Origin: Stereum hirsutum FP-91666 SS1
Taxonomy: Eukaryota; Basidiomycota; Agaricomycetes; Russulales; Stereaceae
Assembly: GCF_000264905.1 (NCBI RefSeq)
Contig: NW_006763158.1
Coordinates: 186,001 to 250,000, forward strand
DNA length: 64,000 nt
Reading direction: 5' to 3'
The notes under the pieces are model-generated. The model was not told the DNA's origin, did not search any database, and worked only from the letters and a program-made list of their open reading frames with translations. Shown here one piece after another: positions 32,241 through 43,311 of this stretch. Made by a program: the position numbers and the translations under genes. Each line of letters begins with the position of its first letter. Within the stretch, counting starts at the first letter, position 1.

Positions 32241-34149
32241 AAGTTCCCACGGTCCATGATCCCAGGCCCCAACTTCAAGTCGAACACCTCAGCGTCCCAC
32301 TCCCACCCATGGCTAGAGAGGCATAATTAGCTCCTCGCGAGATCTATCATTCGTGGAGGCCATAGTAGGCCAGTCCAATTGGCCCACAAGGCGCTATGCC
32401 GTTGCTCACTTGGAGCCACCTCCATCTGTCCATTTATGTGACTTTGATGACGAGTATGGCCGGAGTGAAAAGAATGTTTCCTCCTCACTATTCCGAGTAA
32501 GTACCAGAGACAGGTGGATGAGAGCGAAATGTGCTAACCTGTCCTTATGAATACGTCACTTCGGCGAAGCTCACTGGTCCTCCCTCGAGGGGCATTGCTC
32601 GTCCGATAGATGGGCACTTACCTTTTTTTGCAGAGAAGACTTGGGACGAGTAACATAAAATCTTTAAGAGACAAGATGCAAGCGGTGTACTTAAAGCACC
32701 AATATTCACTTCATAGAGCCCATCTCAAGTTACGACACAGAATCTCATCATTTACCTATCATTCAATCTGTGACCGCTGACCCGTACTGAACTCACCTCT
32801 TCCGGGATAAATCGTCTTCTCGAAGCCTGCCCAGAATCAGAGAAGCTTTGCGCATACGATGACCATGGAAGTATCAAGTCAGTGGGCGGTATTAACTCGT
32901 CTGGTGAAGAAGGTAAAAGGAAATAGCGTCAGACGGCGACCACTTCGCTGCCGATCTCAAATGCAGCGTTCATTTGGCCCTGGGCCGCTCCAAGCCCGCA
33001 AGAACATGTATAAAATATCATCAGAGGTAGCATATCGCCTGGCATGGCTCGCCACCGTTGCCGTTGGCGTGAAGCTCTGTATTAACAGCTCAGAGGCTTG
33101 TAGTTGAACGAGAGCTCAACAAAGTTAGTCCATAGATTCCTCTGTGTGCTCTGGTATTGGAGCAGGCCTGGCCGAGACTCTTTAGATCAAACGGAGCTGG
33201 CAGCATACCCTATGGTCGTGCCGCTTTTGATACCGTAAACAAACAGTTAGAACTCGCGATGAAGCTTAGGTGTCACCCACAAACACTATTGCGGACAGAC
33301 TCGGACGAGGCGGCAGTCATGTCGCAATGAAGAGGAGAAAGAGATGTTCGTAAGTGGCACTAATATCCTCATGGTAATAGCAGGTTGGTAATGCAGGAAA
33401 ATAATGATAGAAAGCGTACTGGGTGCCAATCAATGGCAATGGAACTGGGGAGGGCGAGACCACGAATCAGGTTGACGATCGTAGTGCCTTCAGAAATGCA
33501 TACCGTCAGGAACGAAGGACCATGGCACCCGGAAATAGATAGGATAACTGTACCGACCAAACGAACTATCAACATGGACGAATGGCCTACAAGTCCGCCG
33601 CTAACAACGGGGCCATCAAGAGATGAAGAACTCACAACCTTGACCTCCTCCCGACCGCTTCTCCAATGTCCTCAACATCACCACCCTACTGTTGCTCACT
33701 ATCCGTCTCCGACCACACTCAGAACACCACTCTACGTTGTTCGTACCCAACCACATCTCTTCGTCTTCGTCTACATTGTGCTCGAGAAGAAAAGAGAAGG
33801 AACGCGATCACGCACTTTGTTAAGACCCTCTTCCTGAGAATACGGAAAGTATCCACTTGTTCATCCGCTCACGACCATCGTTTCGAACGACTACTGGCAG
33901 CGTGAAGCTCAGAGAAGCGGGTGGATGATGTGAGCTGGCGCTGGCCAAGGCGGCGATCTCAGTTGTGACCATCCACGTATTTCAGTCCTTTTCCGTATAG
34001 CGAAGGATATAAAGTGGCATACTGCCAGTGTCGATACCTGCCAAAGCTTCGAGAAGTAGCAGAAGAATGTATGAGGCAAGTATGAGGGGATAATTGAATG
34101 TTGAACGTACAGAAGAGGACGCTGTGCAAGCAGTCAAACTGTGCGCTTA

Positions 34150-34164
34150 GTGCCACTGTGGCGC
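34150..34164. repeat. Palindromic repeat, copy 5
   Basis: GTGCCACTGTGGCGC, located downstream of gene E. As with copies 1-3, it follows an array gene in the direction of transcription. Confidence 0.55.
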
Positions 34165-35082
34165 CTCACACGAAACTCACAGGGACCATCGAAGAAACCG
34201 ATGCAAGGTGGATTATAGTGAACCAGACCGAAGCACTCTTCAGCAGACATTCAAGTTGTTATGCATAATACTTCCGAACCTACTGACCAAATGAGAGGAA
34301 GATAAATACATGATAATTTTGAGCAAACATTGTGTTGGGCGACCTGAACTGGGAGATACTGGGAGAGGGGGATGGGATGGGGGATAAAATAGGGGATGGA
34401 ACGAGATGTAAAATAGAACCTATGCGATGAAAATTTGCAGAGGGAGTAAACCAACACGAAAGTTAAACTATATACGATGTGACCGGACATGATTAAGAAA
34501 AAGCCGCGGCAGATATAGACAGCAAATAGATAGCGAAGTGTCTTGAAAGACAGGGACACTGTAGGGATGGAGGACGTGTTCGAAAATTTATGACGAGACT
34601 ATGATTGAGAAGAGACCGATATAGGCCACATCCACTCGGAAACACTAGCAAAGAGTATCGAGTGCCCTCCGAAGTCACCGTACTCAAAGGAGCACAACCA
34701 GTCTATTATAAGGAGGACCGATACGGTGCGCTCCCCCGGACCCACTTTGTTACGGCGAGTGTAGAGAACCGTGTCGGACGCATGAAAGATGGTTTCTCCA
34801 TAGTCACTAGGTCGCGGCTGTTCGCAGCCGTTTCTTGACGCGTCGGACAAAGATCGATATGTATGAAAGGCCCATCTGGTAAGCCCTCTGACCCTGACCA
34901 TGCCAAAAAAAGAATAGAAAGACGCACAAAGCTTGTCTCAGTCGCTGACCAAAACATTTCGAACAATGCCTCGTGATTATGTACCGTATATGCCAGGATG
35001 TCGTATACTTGTTTGGTGGAAAACGGGGATCCTGAGGAAGAGATGGAACCGGCGGTAGGCTGATCGAGCTAAGGACTTTGAG

Positions 35083-36715
35083 TCAGGGATCAAGGTCGTC
35101 TTTCAAGTCACGGATTTGTTTGAGAGTGAACGGAATGCTATGCGAGGCAGCCAGCGGTAGTCGTTGGAGGGGAGCCTTAGAAAGGATGTTGGTGATATCG
35201 GCGAGTAGAGTGGAGCATTGGGGAGAGGCTACCGATCCGGCACGTTCGCCAGGCCCGAAGGAGACTGCGGGGGCACTTTGGATTATCAACAAGCGATATT
35301 TTGTTGATACCTCGGTTACGTTCTCGGTGGATCCTCCAGCCATACCACCAAGAGCATGACCGACCGCACGGGACCCAGGAATGGTAGGGTGAAGGCTGCT
35401 GTTCGCAACGGGAGCAAGACTTTTCACTGCAAAATCTATAGCAGGATAGTTGAGGGTTTTGTTAGCTCCAGTGATATCGAACTCTCGAAGAAGTTGATCA
35501 GCTACCGAAGGATTCCAGACGTCAGAAAGAACCTGAGCAAGAAGAGATGCAACGAGTCAGCCCTTGCGAGTATAACACTCGTTTTGAGCGACAATAGCCG
35601 CACCGTTAACGAGGAGAAGCTAGAAAAACGCACATGATTCAGATAATCTACTGCCTCCTCTAGCTCGAGACACGAGGGCATCGACTTGAAGCTCTTGCGG
35701 TCTGGCATCGTCACCTGGGAGATCGAGCGGACTGTCCTGTGGGTGAAAGAGGTACGAATAAACCGTGAGCCCCGGGACCCGGACAGGCCAGAGCACTGAT
35801 CGGAAACAAACATGGAAAGGGATATTTACATCAGTGCTGTACGTCTGTGTAGTTAAGGGTATAATGAAGGACTCACGTCATGTGGGTCGAGATAGCTGCC
35901 GGTAATTTTGCGCTGGAGTGATGGATTTCCGGATGAGCACAGACGTGATCAGAAACAGTCAGGCCAATGCAGAGAAAGAAGTGAAAAAACGCGGTGACTT
36001 ACGGGAGGACTTGAAATACTACAGCCCGGGGCGAATTTGCTTGATTCCTCCTGAATTTGCCGGCTCCGCTCTTCGTAACGTTGCTGAACACAGATGGAAG
36101 CAAAATCATCAGCTATTGATTGACAATGCACAACCAAACCACATATCTGCACACCAAGAAAGCGCGGCAGATGCACCAGAAAGTCGAGCAAGAAAATACG
36201 AAACCACGTACCAACTCCGCCCCGCTGATCTCCACGGCCTCCTCCGCCTCCTCCGCCTCCTCCGCCGCCGCACACTTGCACTTTTTTGGGCACAACCAAC
36301 ACAGCCCACAGATAGCCTCCTTATCGCACCGACAGCACTCGCATGCCACCTGGACCGGACTCGTCCTGTTCTTGGGACAGAGACATTTCGTCGTTGCGTC
36401 CTTCTTGCACACCGCGCACCGTGTAGCCTCCCATTTCATGCACCAGCAGATACTTGTGGGAGGTAGGGCACGCGCTTGTACGCTCGCACAACAGTGATCG
36501 CCGCCGTCGACGGCACAATAAAGGCACCCTAGCGAGACATCGCATTTACGGGCCCACTGGCGGGCGAGGTCGTAGACCTGCGAGAGTACCGCATTATCGT
36601 TAGAAGCTCAAACCGACACGAAACAAATTTCAATAGTACGACGTACCGCACCACTCTGTCGGACTGATGCGGGATCTTTATTGGAGCGACAAGCCCATTC
36701 TAAGCCGCGACACAT
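35083..36715 (-). CDS. Array gene E: MC-family protein, close relative of gene D
   Basis: Exon 1 (36715) encodes MCRGLEWACRSNKDPASV and ends at a phase-0 GTACGT. Exon 2 gives VYDLARQWARKCDVS, then CLYCAVDGGDHCC; here the third Cys of the cluster is Gly (GGD instead of GCD). Two Cys units follow, CWCMKWEATRCAVC...CLC and CECCRCDKEAICGLC...CKCK, so the extra unit of gene D is doubled. An AEEAEEAEEA run is encoded by a CTCCGC repeat. A further exon (QRYEERSRQIQEESSKF) and a small one (RKITGSYLDPHD) lead to CLELEEAVDYLNH and VLSDVWNPSVADQLLREFD, matching gene D, and the end STLLADITNILSKAPLQRL. The exons around 35640-35910 join less surely than the rest. Putative metal binding; no known function. 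Confidence 0.65.
36237..36270 (+). repeat. CTCCGC hexanucleotide repeat in gene E
   Basis: A run of CTCCGC units on the plus strand gives alternating Ala and Glu-Glu codons on the coding strand, directly after the second Cys unit of gene E. Copy-number change would stay in frame. Confidence 0.8.
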
Positions 36716-37689
36716 TTTCGGGCACGTGCGAATGCATGGAATTGTAAGGTTACGGCTGGCGAAGATCGAACGTTGCGTCACGGTACGAATGGGCGAGGAC
36801 TCGGGTGAACAGGGCGTGAGCAATGGCATGCGTACTTGGCTGTGTTTATAAGTAGGCGAACTTGAATTGAAGCTTGACAATGACGATGGTTCACTTCGCG
36901 GATAAGAGCATTTTTTGCACCAAAAGGGTGCTGTAAAAGACTTTGCAAAAGGTCGTCCTTTCAACAACTTGTTGGGACCAGAAAAGAGCGAGTTCTATGC
37001 AAGGAAAGAACATAGAAAAGTCGGAATTTTTCTACACGTTTCCCTTTGTCTTTTCTATGCCGAAAAGGCAACGAACAAAAAGGTCAGTCTCCTCTATGTT
37101 CCCTTTTTCAACCACAAATAACAGAACAATGATTCCTAAAAAGCGTCAGCTTGTCCGCAACCATTGATGTCCCGAAAAATATATATCTCCAAGCGGCAAA
37201 CCTGGCGGGGAAAGGTGATCTTTTCTGCAGAGCACACATCCGTGGCCGAAGTATTAGGGCCATAGAAGTGTGATTACAATGATCGGACATTGATGAGGGG
37301 TCTGGAAGCGTGTCGAGAGTGTTGAGCTTGGTCGTGAATCAATTTGAGCCAGTGTTTCGATTCAGCGCGGGTCAGATTGGAGAAAAGTGTGGAAGGCGAA
37401 CGGTGTGATGATGGACGAGATGCACCCGAAAGCGTTGATGTCGACGTCGTTCAAATCGACATGGAGGACACATGAGCTGACGGAGGACACGCGTGAAGGT
37501 GACTAGAATGTATGCGCTGTGGATGAAGTGCAGCGACAGACATGGCAAGAAAAGATAAGACAAAGAGATGAGTAAATACGCAGTTGCTTTGACACGTTGT
37601 TGAATGTCAGATGCGGACAGTGGTCATGCGCCACCCATGTGCCTTTTGCTCGAACAAGATCCATGGACCCGTAAGCCAACAAGGAGGAT
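36716..37689. other. Gap between gene E and the first cupin pseudogene
   Basis: The ORF of gene E is open upstream of its MC start, but the sequence is promoter-like. 36890-37170 is A/T-rich with repeated TCTATG/CATAGA boxes. No gene is supported. Confidence 0.4.
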
Positions 37690-38516
37690 TTCTCGAGGTG
37701 CGGCACAAGAGTACCGTTGCTGGAAGAGAGTATCATTGAAACTAGCATTATCGATGTTACGCCTATGTCCATCAGTTTTGAGAGCCGAGGAGGGATACAA
37801 GTCACCTGTTAGGTGGATGAATGCGAAGAACAGGAGCATCGGTCAGATACAAAGATGGGGGAAGTATGATGATGAAGAGACGTACCGTCAGCAAAGAATA
37901 GTCTGAGCACTCAAAAAGAGCTTAAATACACCAAATGACCAACCCAGCATCGTCAGAACATCTGCTTCAAGCTGATCGCTAGTGGCCGGAGTAAGCCAAA
38001 CAGAAAGAGACTCACATCTTCTGGTCCAGCCCATCCATGCCAGCAACATATGGACATCCTCTTCTCCATCTCGTGTCCCTCGACCATCAACGAAAGAACT
38101 TCACCCTTCAGCACCTCGAACTCTCCATCTACAGATGTGATGGTCCTCGCTTTGCCTGTAACGGCAGCGGTGACGGAGTCGGAGAAGATACAAAACTATT
38201 CGGTTGTGTGTGGACGCCAGTGGAGTTGTACGAGAACCATGGCGCTGAGCGAGGGGATACCCCTGTTTGATGATAGACGGCGCGGGAGGTACGTGGGTAG
38301 GAACAGGTAGGAACACATGGGTCAGCGTAACTGAATGGTGGGCTGGATGATTGACGGAAAACGCACCTCACGATGTACCTCGTAGAATCCAACCCACCTT
38401 TGAGGTCCTGTACTGCGAAGTTAGCAGCTTCGTGAAGTGCGATGTACTCCCTACCATTCTCATCTTTCATAACCGTAGTATCGTCATCTAACACCAAAAG
38501 GCTTCGCTGGGGCCAT
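37690..38516 (-). pseudogene. Cupin pseudogene 1
   Basis: Minus-strand sequence parallels the intact cupin gene at 27.7-28.7 kb exon by exon. The original ATG (38516) is followed by an indel that shifts frame before DDTTVMKDENG. The first exon ends STRYIVR, like QYILR of the intact copy. In the second exon the cupin motif reads LHWRP where the intact gene has PHYHP, so one metal-binding His is lost, and an in-frame stop (TAG) follows at the PEIF position. The exon equivalent to VFRLFWEDG reads VLRLFFADG after another stop. It has several independent lesions, so it is non-functional. It lies at the left end of the tandem segmental duplication. Confidence 0.75.
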
Positions 38517-39477
38517 TGCTTCTGACCGTACCCTAAACGATCTTTTAGCGACAGCGGTATCAATGCGCTGGGCCTACTTATGGTGTCGTGAGGAGGAAGA
38601 CGATAAATACTTAGACGCCCTGATTCTGCTCAACGTTCCGAACGCCACAGTCACGGTGCCACATACGTACCCCGCCACACCAGAACATCGCTTGGCCTTC
38701 AGAATCACGAACCACAGAGATCCATCAACACTCGAGAATGCCCTCGCACGAGAAATAGATACATTCAAATTGACAATATGGAAAAGTCCAATCAGAAACC
38801 CGGATAAGTACGTACTGAGAACAGGCCGCGGCCACACGAGTGACGATACGATAAATACATCCAGATCAGCAACGAAAACGAGAACAACTACAACGAGGAA
38901 AATGACAACGAAGATAATGGTACAAGTAACGACAACAGCTGGAAAAACAACGACAACAGCTAGAAAGAGAAAACAGCAGCAACAATTCCATGAACACGGA
39001 CAGCATCTTCAATGAAGAACATCGACCGCCACACGACGATACGAACAACATCAACAACAAGAGAAGTACATGATCGATAGCCGCCATTGACAAGTGTCGA
39101 TGGACAGTACAGGAGCAGAAAAACAAAACCAACGATAACAGTAAGGGACGAAAGCAGCAACAAAAACAAACAAAAGTTAAGGTGACAAGACAGCAAGACA
39201 ACAGAATGAGATGGAATAGGATGGGTGACAGCAGAAACTTCCATTAGCGATGAGTCTAGTATGATAGGTAAGTAGAGCGAGTTCTGGAGCGATAGATGAC
39301 GGATAAAAAGCAGGGGCATAGGAAGGCAATGATAGCGGCGAGCAACGCACGAGAAAGACAGAAAGAAAATAGATATACCAAAAGAAAATTCAGAGCGACC
39401 TACAGAGAACAGAAATTTCAGTAAGTGATACAGTACAAAGGATAAAAAACGAACAACTCACACATTAAAGTTCTTCC

Positions 39478-40717
39478 TCAAAAAACGAAGTATTGGGCAT
39501 TCGTAACCCCATATAAAACATGAGGTGATGCTATAATACCGCCCGCGGAAGATAAATTGGCCACCTCTTGCTGTGCGAACATGGCAAATCCGCTCATGCC
39601 ACCTGCATACTGAGGGAAATGCTGGGCCCGGACGGCGACCCAGTTCGGGTGCACAATGTACCCCTGCCAGAGGAAGAAGGGGATTGGTAAGGTTAGAATG
39701 AGCTAAAAATTCACGTTGGTTACCATGGTTCAGCTCACCTCCTCGTTGTCCTCATCCTCATCTTCACCCTCATAATCGTCTTTTTCATCCACACCCCAAT
39801 TCTCGTACTCATCTTCTACGTCCCCATACTCCTCTCCCTCCGACCCATACCCTTCCTCCGACCCAGACTCATCGTCCTCCCCAGACTCCTCCTCTTCCTC
39901 GGTAGAAGAGAAGCTGAAGGGGTGCTGTGTGGTCGCCTTCATCTCCACCTCCGAGTCGGTGTAATGGACATCAATGTCGTTGTCCTGGCTAGCGACGGAG
40001 CCGTCACTCGACTCGTCCTACACACCATGACACTCAAATATTAGCAAATAAAACGAGAATGATGGACTACAAAAAAAACTCACAGAGGAAGTGGGAGGGC
40101 AATCAGCGTCCGACGCGAAGGGGAGGGATTCTTTGACGTCGGCATCGTCTTCGTCTTCATCTTCGTCCTCGACTTTGATCTGGTGAGCAAAAATGTAAAG
40201 GATCAGATACTAGCCCATAACGACAAGGAGGTACAATAGACAATGAACGCGAACGTACAATGTCGAGCGGGCGAACGACGATATGAGGAGAGTCGGGCGG
40301 CGTCAAGAGAGAGTAGGTCGACGCGCCATCGCTCGTCCAGGACGCCCTCGACGACCTCCCCGAATTCGCGCTCAACACTGCCGCACGAAGGCGAGGATAG
40401 TCTTCGAGATTGGTGCAAAGCCTCTTCCGAGGCGGCGCCATATTCTCCTTGTCCTCGTCCTCGAGGTCGCTGAGGTCGGACTCTGAGCTCCCTTCTTCGT
40501 CGTCGGCCTCGCAATCCGAGTTGGAGGAGTCGTAGTTGGGCTCGAACTGGCGGCGGCGTTTCAAGGAGGGCGCTGGGGAGGGCGGGGAGGCGAGGATGAA
40601 TGCGGTCGATGCGATGCCAGAACGGTTGTTGTAGTTGTTGTTGTAGTTGTCGTTGTTCTTGTTTTTGGTGGTGGTGGTGTAAACGGCGGAGGCGGCCATG
40701 GTGTATTGAGTAGACAT
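39478..40717 (-). CDS. Gene F: acidic unknown protein, first tandem copy (3' frameshift)
   Basis: Unrecognised. From the ATG at 40717, exon 1 gives an Asn/Thr-rich start, then SPAPSLKRRRQFEP (basic patch), an acidic stretch, KENMAPPRKRLC, and YSLLTPPDSPHIVVRPLDI. Exon 2 (VEDEDEDEDDADVKE) and exon 3 (a very acidic run after QHPFSFSSTEEEEES) follow in phase. The last exon opens with GYIVHPNWVAVRAQHFPQY, the most conserved part. Compared with gene G, one extra T in a T6 run makes the frame end early at ...AQYFVF-stop instead of reading ...EEEL. Upstream exons conserved with G (for example near 41080-41140, reading QFLNIEPYQQHPLNN) suggest that the true start may lie further up or that the 5' UTR is spliced. 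Basic patches and TPPDSP sites suggest a nuclear protein; function unknown. Confidence 0.65.
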
Positions 40718-42285
40718 TGGTGTGATGTTGTTTGAGCTAGTGGGTGTTGTTGTTGGTGTTGTTGCTCGAGCTGATTTGGTAGAAACTGGTCAAAGAGACG
40801 GGAGCGGCGTGGGAACGTGTCAGGTGTGCCAGTGTCGGCGCACGCAAAGGGAGCTCGAGGACGATGTGGATGAGGGCAAGGTTACTCACAGATGAGGGAC
40901 GGATGTGTCAGAAACCTAAAGGTTTGGGAGAAGTTGACGATGGGGAGATTTTGCAGTGGGGAAACACGCGCGGGGTTGCTGCAGCGAAGAAAGATGACGG
41001 TGAGCAGACACGGTGAGCGCGAAAGCAGAAACGAGGACGACCAATGGGACTTACGGATATGTTATTGAGAGGGTGTTGTTGGTACGGTTCGATATTCAGA
41101 AATTGGTTTGTGGACGCGTCTGCAGAGGAAAGCGATGTGTCAGGACGAAATCCAACTATAACGCGCCACCAGCTGCAGAGGACGACTCACATTCTCAAAT
41201 ACTCGTCTTGATTCTTTGCGAAGATTGGTTGCAATTGGTTGTCGATTTTGCTAGTTGTTTGCGGTAGATATTCGCTGGTGAGAGCGGGGCTGGCGAGCGG
41301 GGCAGACGGTCGATAGATGATGGTCTGAAGCAAGAAGAGAGCCTGCGTGCAGCGGACTATAAGGGCACAGCGTGACCGCGCGCCCCTGTGACCGCCTCGC
41401 TTTGTGCTCTTCCTGGAAGTCGACGTCGGTGCGCCACTGGTCTTGGAACACTGGAACAAGACCATCAGAAATCGATAAGAAAACAAGGGAGCCATTGGTT
41501 ATTATCTTGCGACGGTGCCGAACTTGAAATTAGCCGAAACCTGGCGACTCACCGAATTCCCCGTCTTCGAATCCGTGTAGGTCCGTGTATGTGTCGTTGA
41601 ACGGCGTCGATCTTATTCAATGTGCACAGGTTCGTGGTGGAGTAATTAAGGAAGTTAACGCCTTAGGAGTTATGGAAGAGGGCGCGTTTGGCTGGCCTTT
41701 TGTCGGGAGAGTTCTGTTCTTACGAAGAGTCAGACGGCCGGCGATTCCTCACGATATGGGTCCATGTGGATCGGTGTGGATCCAGGAACTGGGCTTGGTG
41801 CTTCCATTCTGCCCGACCGCTGGATAAGGAGGCTTCTCGGTGCTGGATCAATATTAATCTTATGAGATAGATAATTCCATGGAGGATTTTGATTCATTTC
41901 TGGTTCTCTTCGTGAGCCACAATTGTGGCAAACCTATGCGCGCTGGGTTACTTCGACGTCTGTTCGTCAAGTACTTCGACCATTGTCCAAGCTCAATCTC
42001 ATTATATCTGTTCATTGGTGGGCGGCAGTGGGCGAAAGATCGTCGACATGGTTTGTCAGGGGAACACCGAATAAGCTGGGACGGTTGCTCAATGCTACTT
42101 GTACACGAAGAGACAGTGGGGGACGACGCACCATGATCCGGATTCCGTGGTCGTTGTCCTTCTCTCATCGTCTCGGTATCTAGATCTGCTCACTACTCAG
42201 ACATCGGTGAATGCATATAAGAAGTCAAAGCACCGTTCCGCCGAAGCAAAGAGCGTCAGCGTTGAGCATTAAAGTCTTCAGTATA

Positions 42286-42658
42286 CTGTACCTCCCAGAC
42301 GTTAGGCGACGTCCGGTGTCCCGAGGGGCCTGTCGCGTCGCCTATTTGGGCGCTTGTCCCGGTGTCCCGAGGTTCTTGTCGCCTAGGGTAATATATTTGT
42401 ATTTTCTCGTATTTTCTTCAACAAATAATATAAAATTGTTTTAATTAGTGTTTAGATACAGAACTGCAAGTACCACTGCAGATGGACGTGAAATCGAGAA
42501 AGGTTCGAAGTACTGACCATTTGTACAGGGCCGGGTCACTCTCCCTCGGAGGGAAGGTGACTGGCCGTCGCCTGTGTCCCGCTGTCCCAAGGGTCCGTCG
42601 CCTCCTCACGGGAGTTCCCACGTTACGTAAGCGGTCGTCTAACTTCTGGGAGGTACAG
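42286..42658. mobile_element. MITE-like element with terminal inverted repeats and TA flanks
   Basis: The left end reads CTGTACCTCCCAGACGTTAG and the right end, reversed, CTGTACCTCCCAGAAGTTAG: 19 of 20 positions match and the similarity continues inward. Both ends are flanked by TA, the target of Tc1/mariner-type elements. The 373-bp interior holds degenerate GTCCC(G/A)AGG-type direct repeats and no ORF, so it is non-autonomous. It lies in the spacer between the two segmental-duplication units and is absent from the matching position beyond unit 2. Confidence 0.75.
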
Positions 42659-43309
42659 TAACACTCGTAAGCGAGGGGTACCAGTATGTGAAAGCAACTC
42701 CCTCTCCACCTTCGTCACAGATAGAGAAACGAGAGAAGAGAAAGATAAACCAGAACCGTGTCATAAAATGAGCCTCCAAGCCATGGATGGGTATTGTCCA
42801 GAATGTACCATTAGTTGATCGAAGCGATGCAGAAAAAGCAAATGGACCAAGATCGTGCCACAAAGTGAGACGAAGGTATCAGTGAAGAGACTCGAGGAAA
42901 CACCGTGACTGGGCTGTACTTCTATGCATATTGACATGAACGAGCAGTAAGACTCAGGTTTGAGCGGGTAACAAGATGGTGAAGCCAACGCGGACGTCGC
43001 ACATGAAGTTATCATTGAGCTCCGCGTACACAAGAAGTTATCATTGAGCTCCGCGTACACAAGAATAGATAAGATATAGATTATAAGAAACAAACCTACA
43101 CAAACCACGATCGACTTCGATTGTCCAGTCACGTCCTGAGCTTTGTCCTACTGAGCTCATGCACCATTCAGGCAACACGGCAGTACTGTGATTGAACGAG
43201 CTCACATTGCAAAGCACGGTTCGCACTCTTGAATGTAATTTAACTACGATATCTTACGAAGGGAATATATTAGACGCGAAGATAGAGGCATTACGATGAG
43301 GAAGTGACG
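42659..43309. other. Spacer between the duplication units
   Basis: A 123-codon minus-strand ORF (42761-43132) has hydrophobic segments but no domain. It includes a perfect 29-bp tandem duplication. No gene is supported. Confidence 0.4.
43005..43062. repeat. Perfect 29-bp tandem duplication
   Basis: GAAGTTATCATTGAGCTCCG plus nine further bases is repeated head to tail without a mismatch (43005-43033 and 43034-43062), which indicates a very recent event or active slippage. Confidence 0.9.
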
Positions 43310-43311
43310 TA

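Larger units (their letters stand above)
31905..35082. other. Long gap between genes D and E
   Basis: It contains palindrome copies 4 and 5. ORFs of up to 150 codons at 33369-33837 on both strands have no recognisable domain and no matching exons. From about 34200 to 35082 the sequence is the A-rich 3' region of gene E. I see no gene, RNA gene or transposon that I can support. Confidence 0.4.
37690..42180. repeat. Segmental duplication, unit 1
   Basis: This unit contains cupin pseudogene 1, a conserved spacer, gene F and about 1.4 kb upstream of F. It matches unit 2 (43310-47960) in the same order and orientation at an offset near 5.7 kb. Long near-identical blocks include ACGAGTGACGATACGATAAA in the spacer, ATCAGAAATCGATAAGAAAA near 41.46 kb and CACGATATGGGTCCATGTGG near 41.75 kb. 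Confidence 0.85.

Noticed and set aside
33369..33837. Overlapping ORFs on both strands between genes D and E
   Set aside because: Hydrophobic or basic composition only; no domain, no donor/acceptor chain that extends either one.
38563..39015. 150-codon plus-strand Thr/Lys-rich ORF in duplication unit 1
   Set aside because: The matching sequence in unit 2 (44.3-44.8 kb) has stops and frameshifts in that frame, so the similarity is nucleotide-level and not coding.
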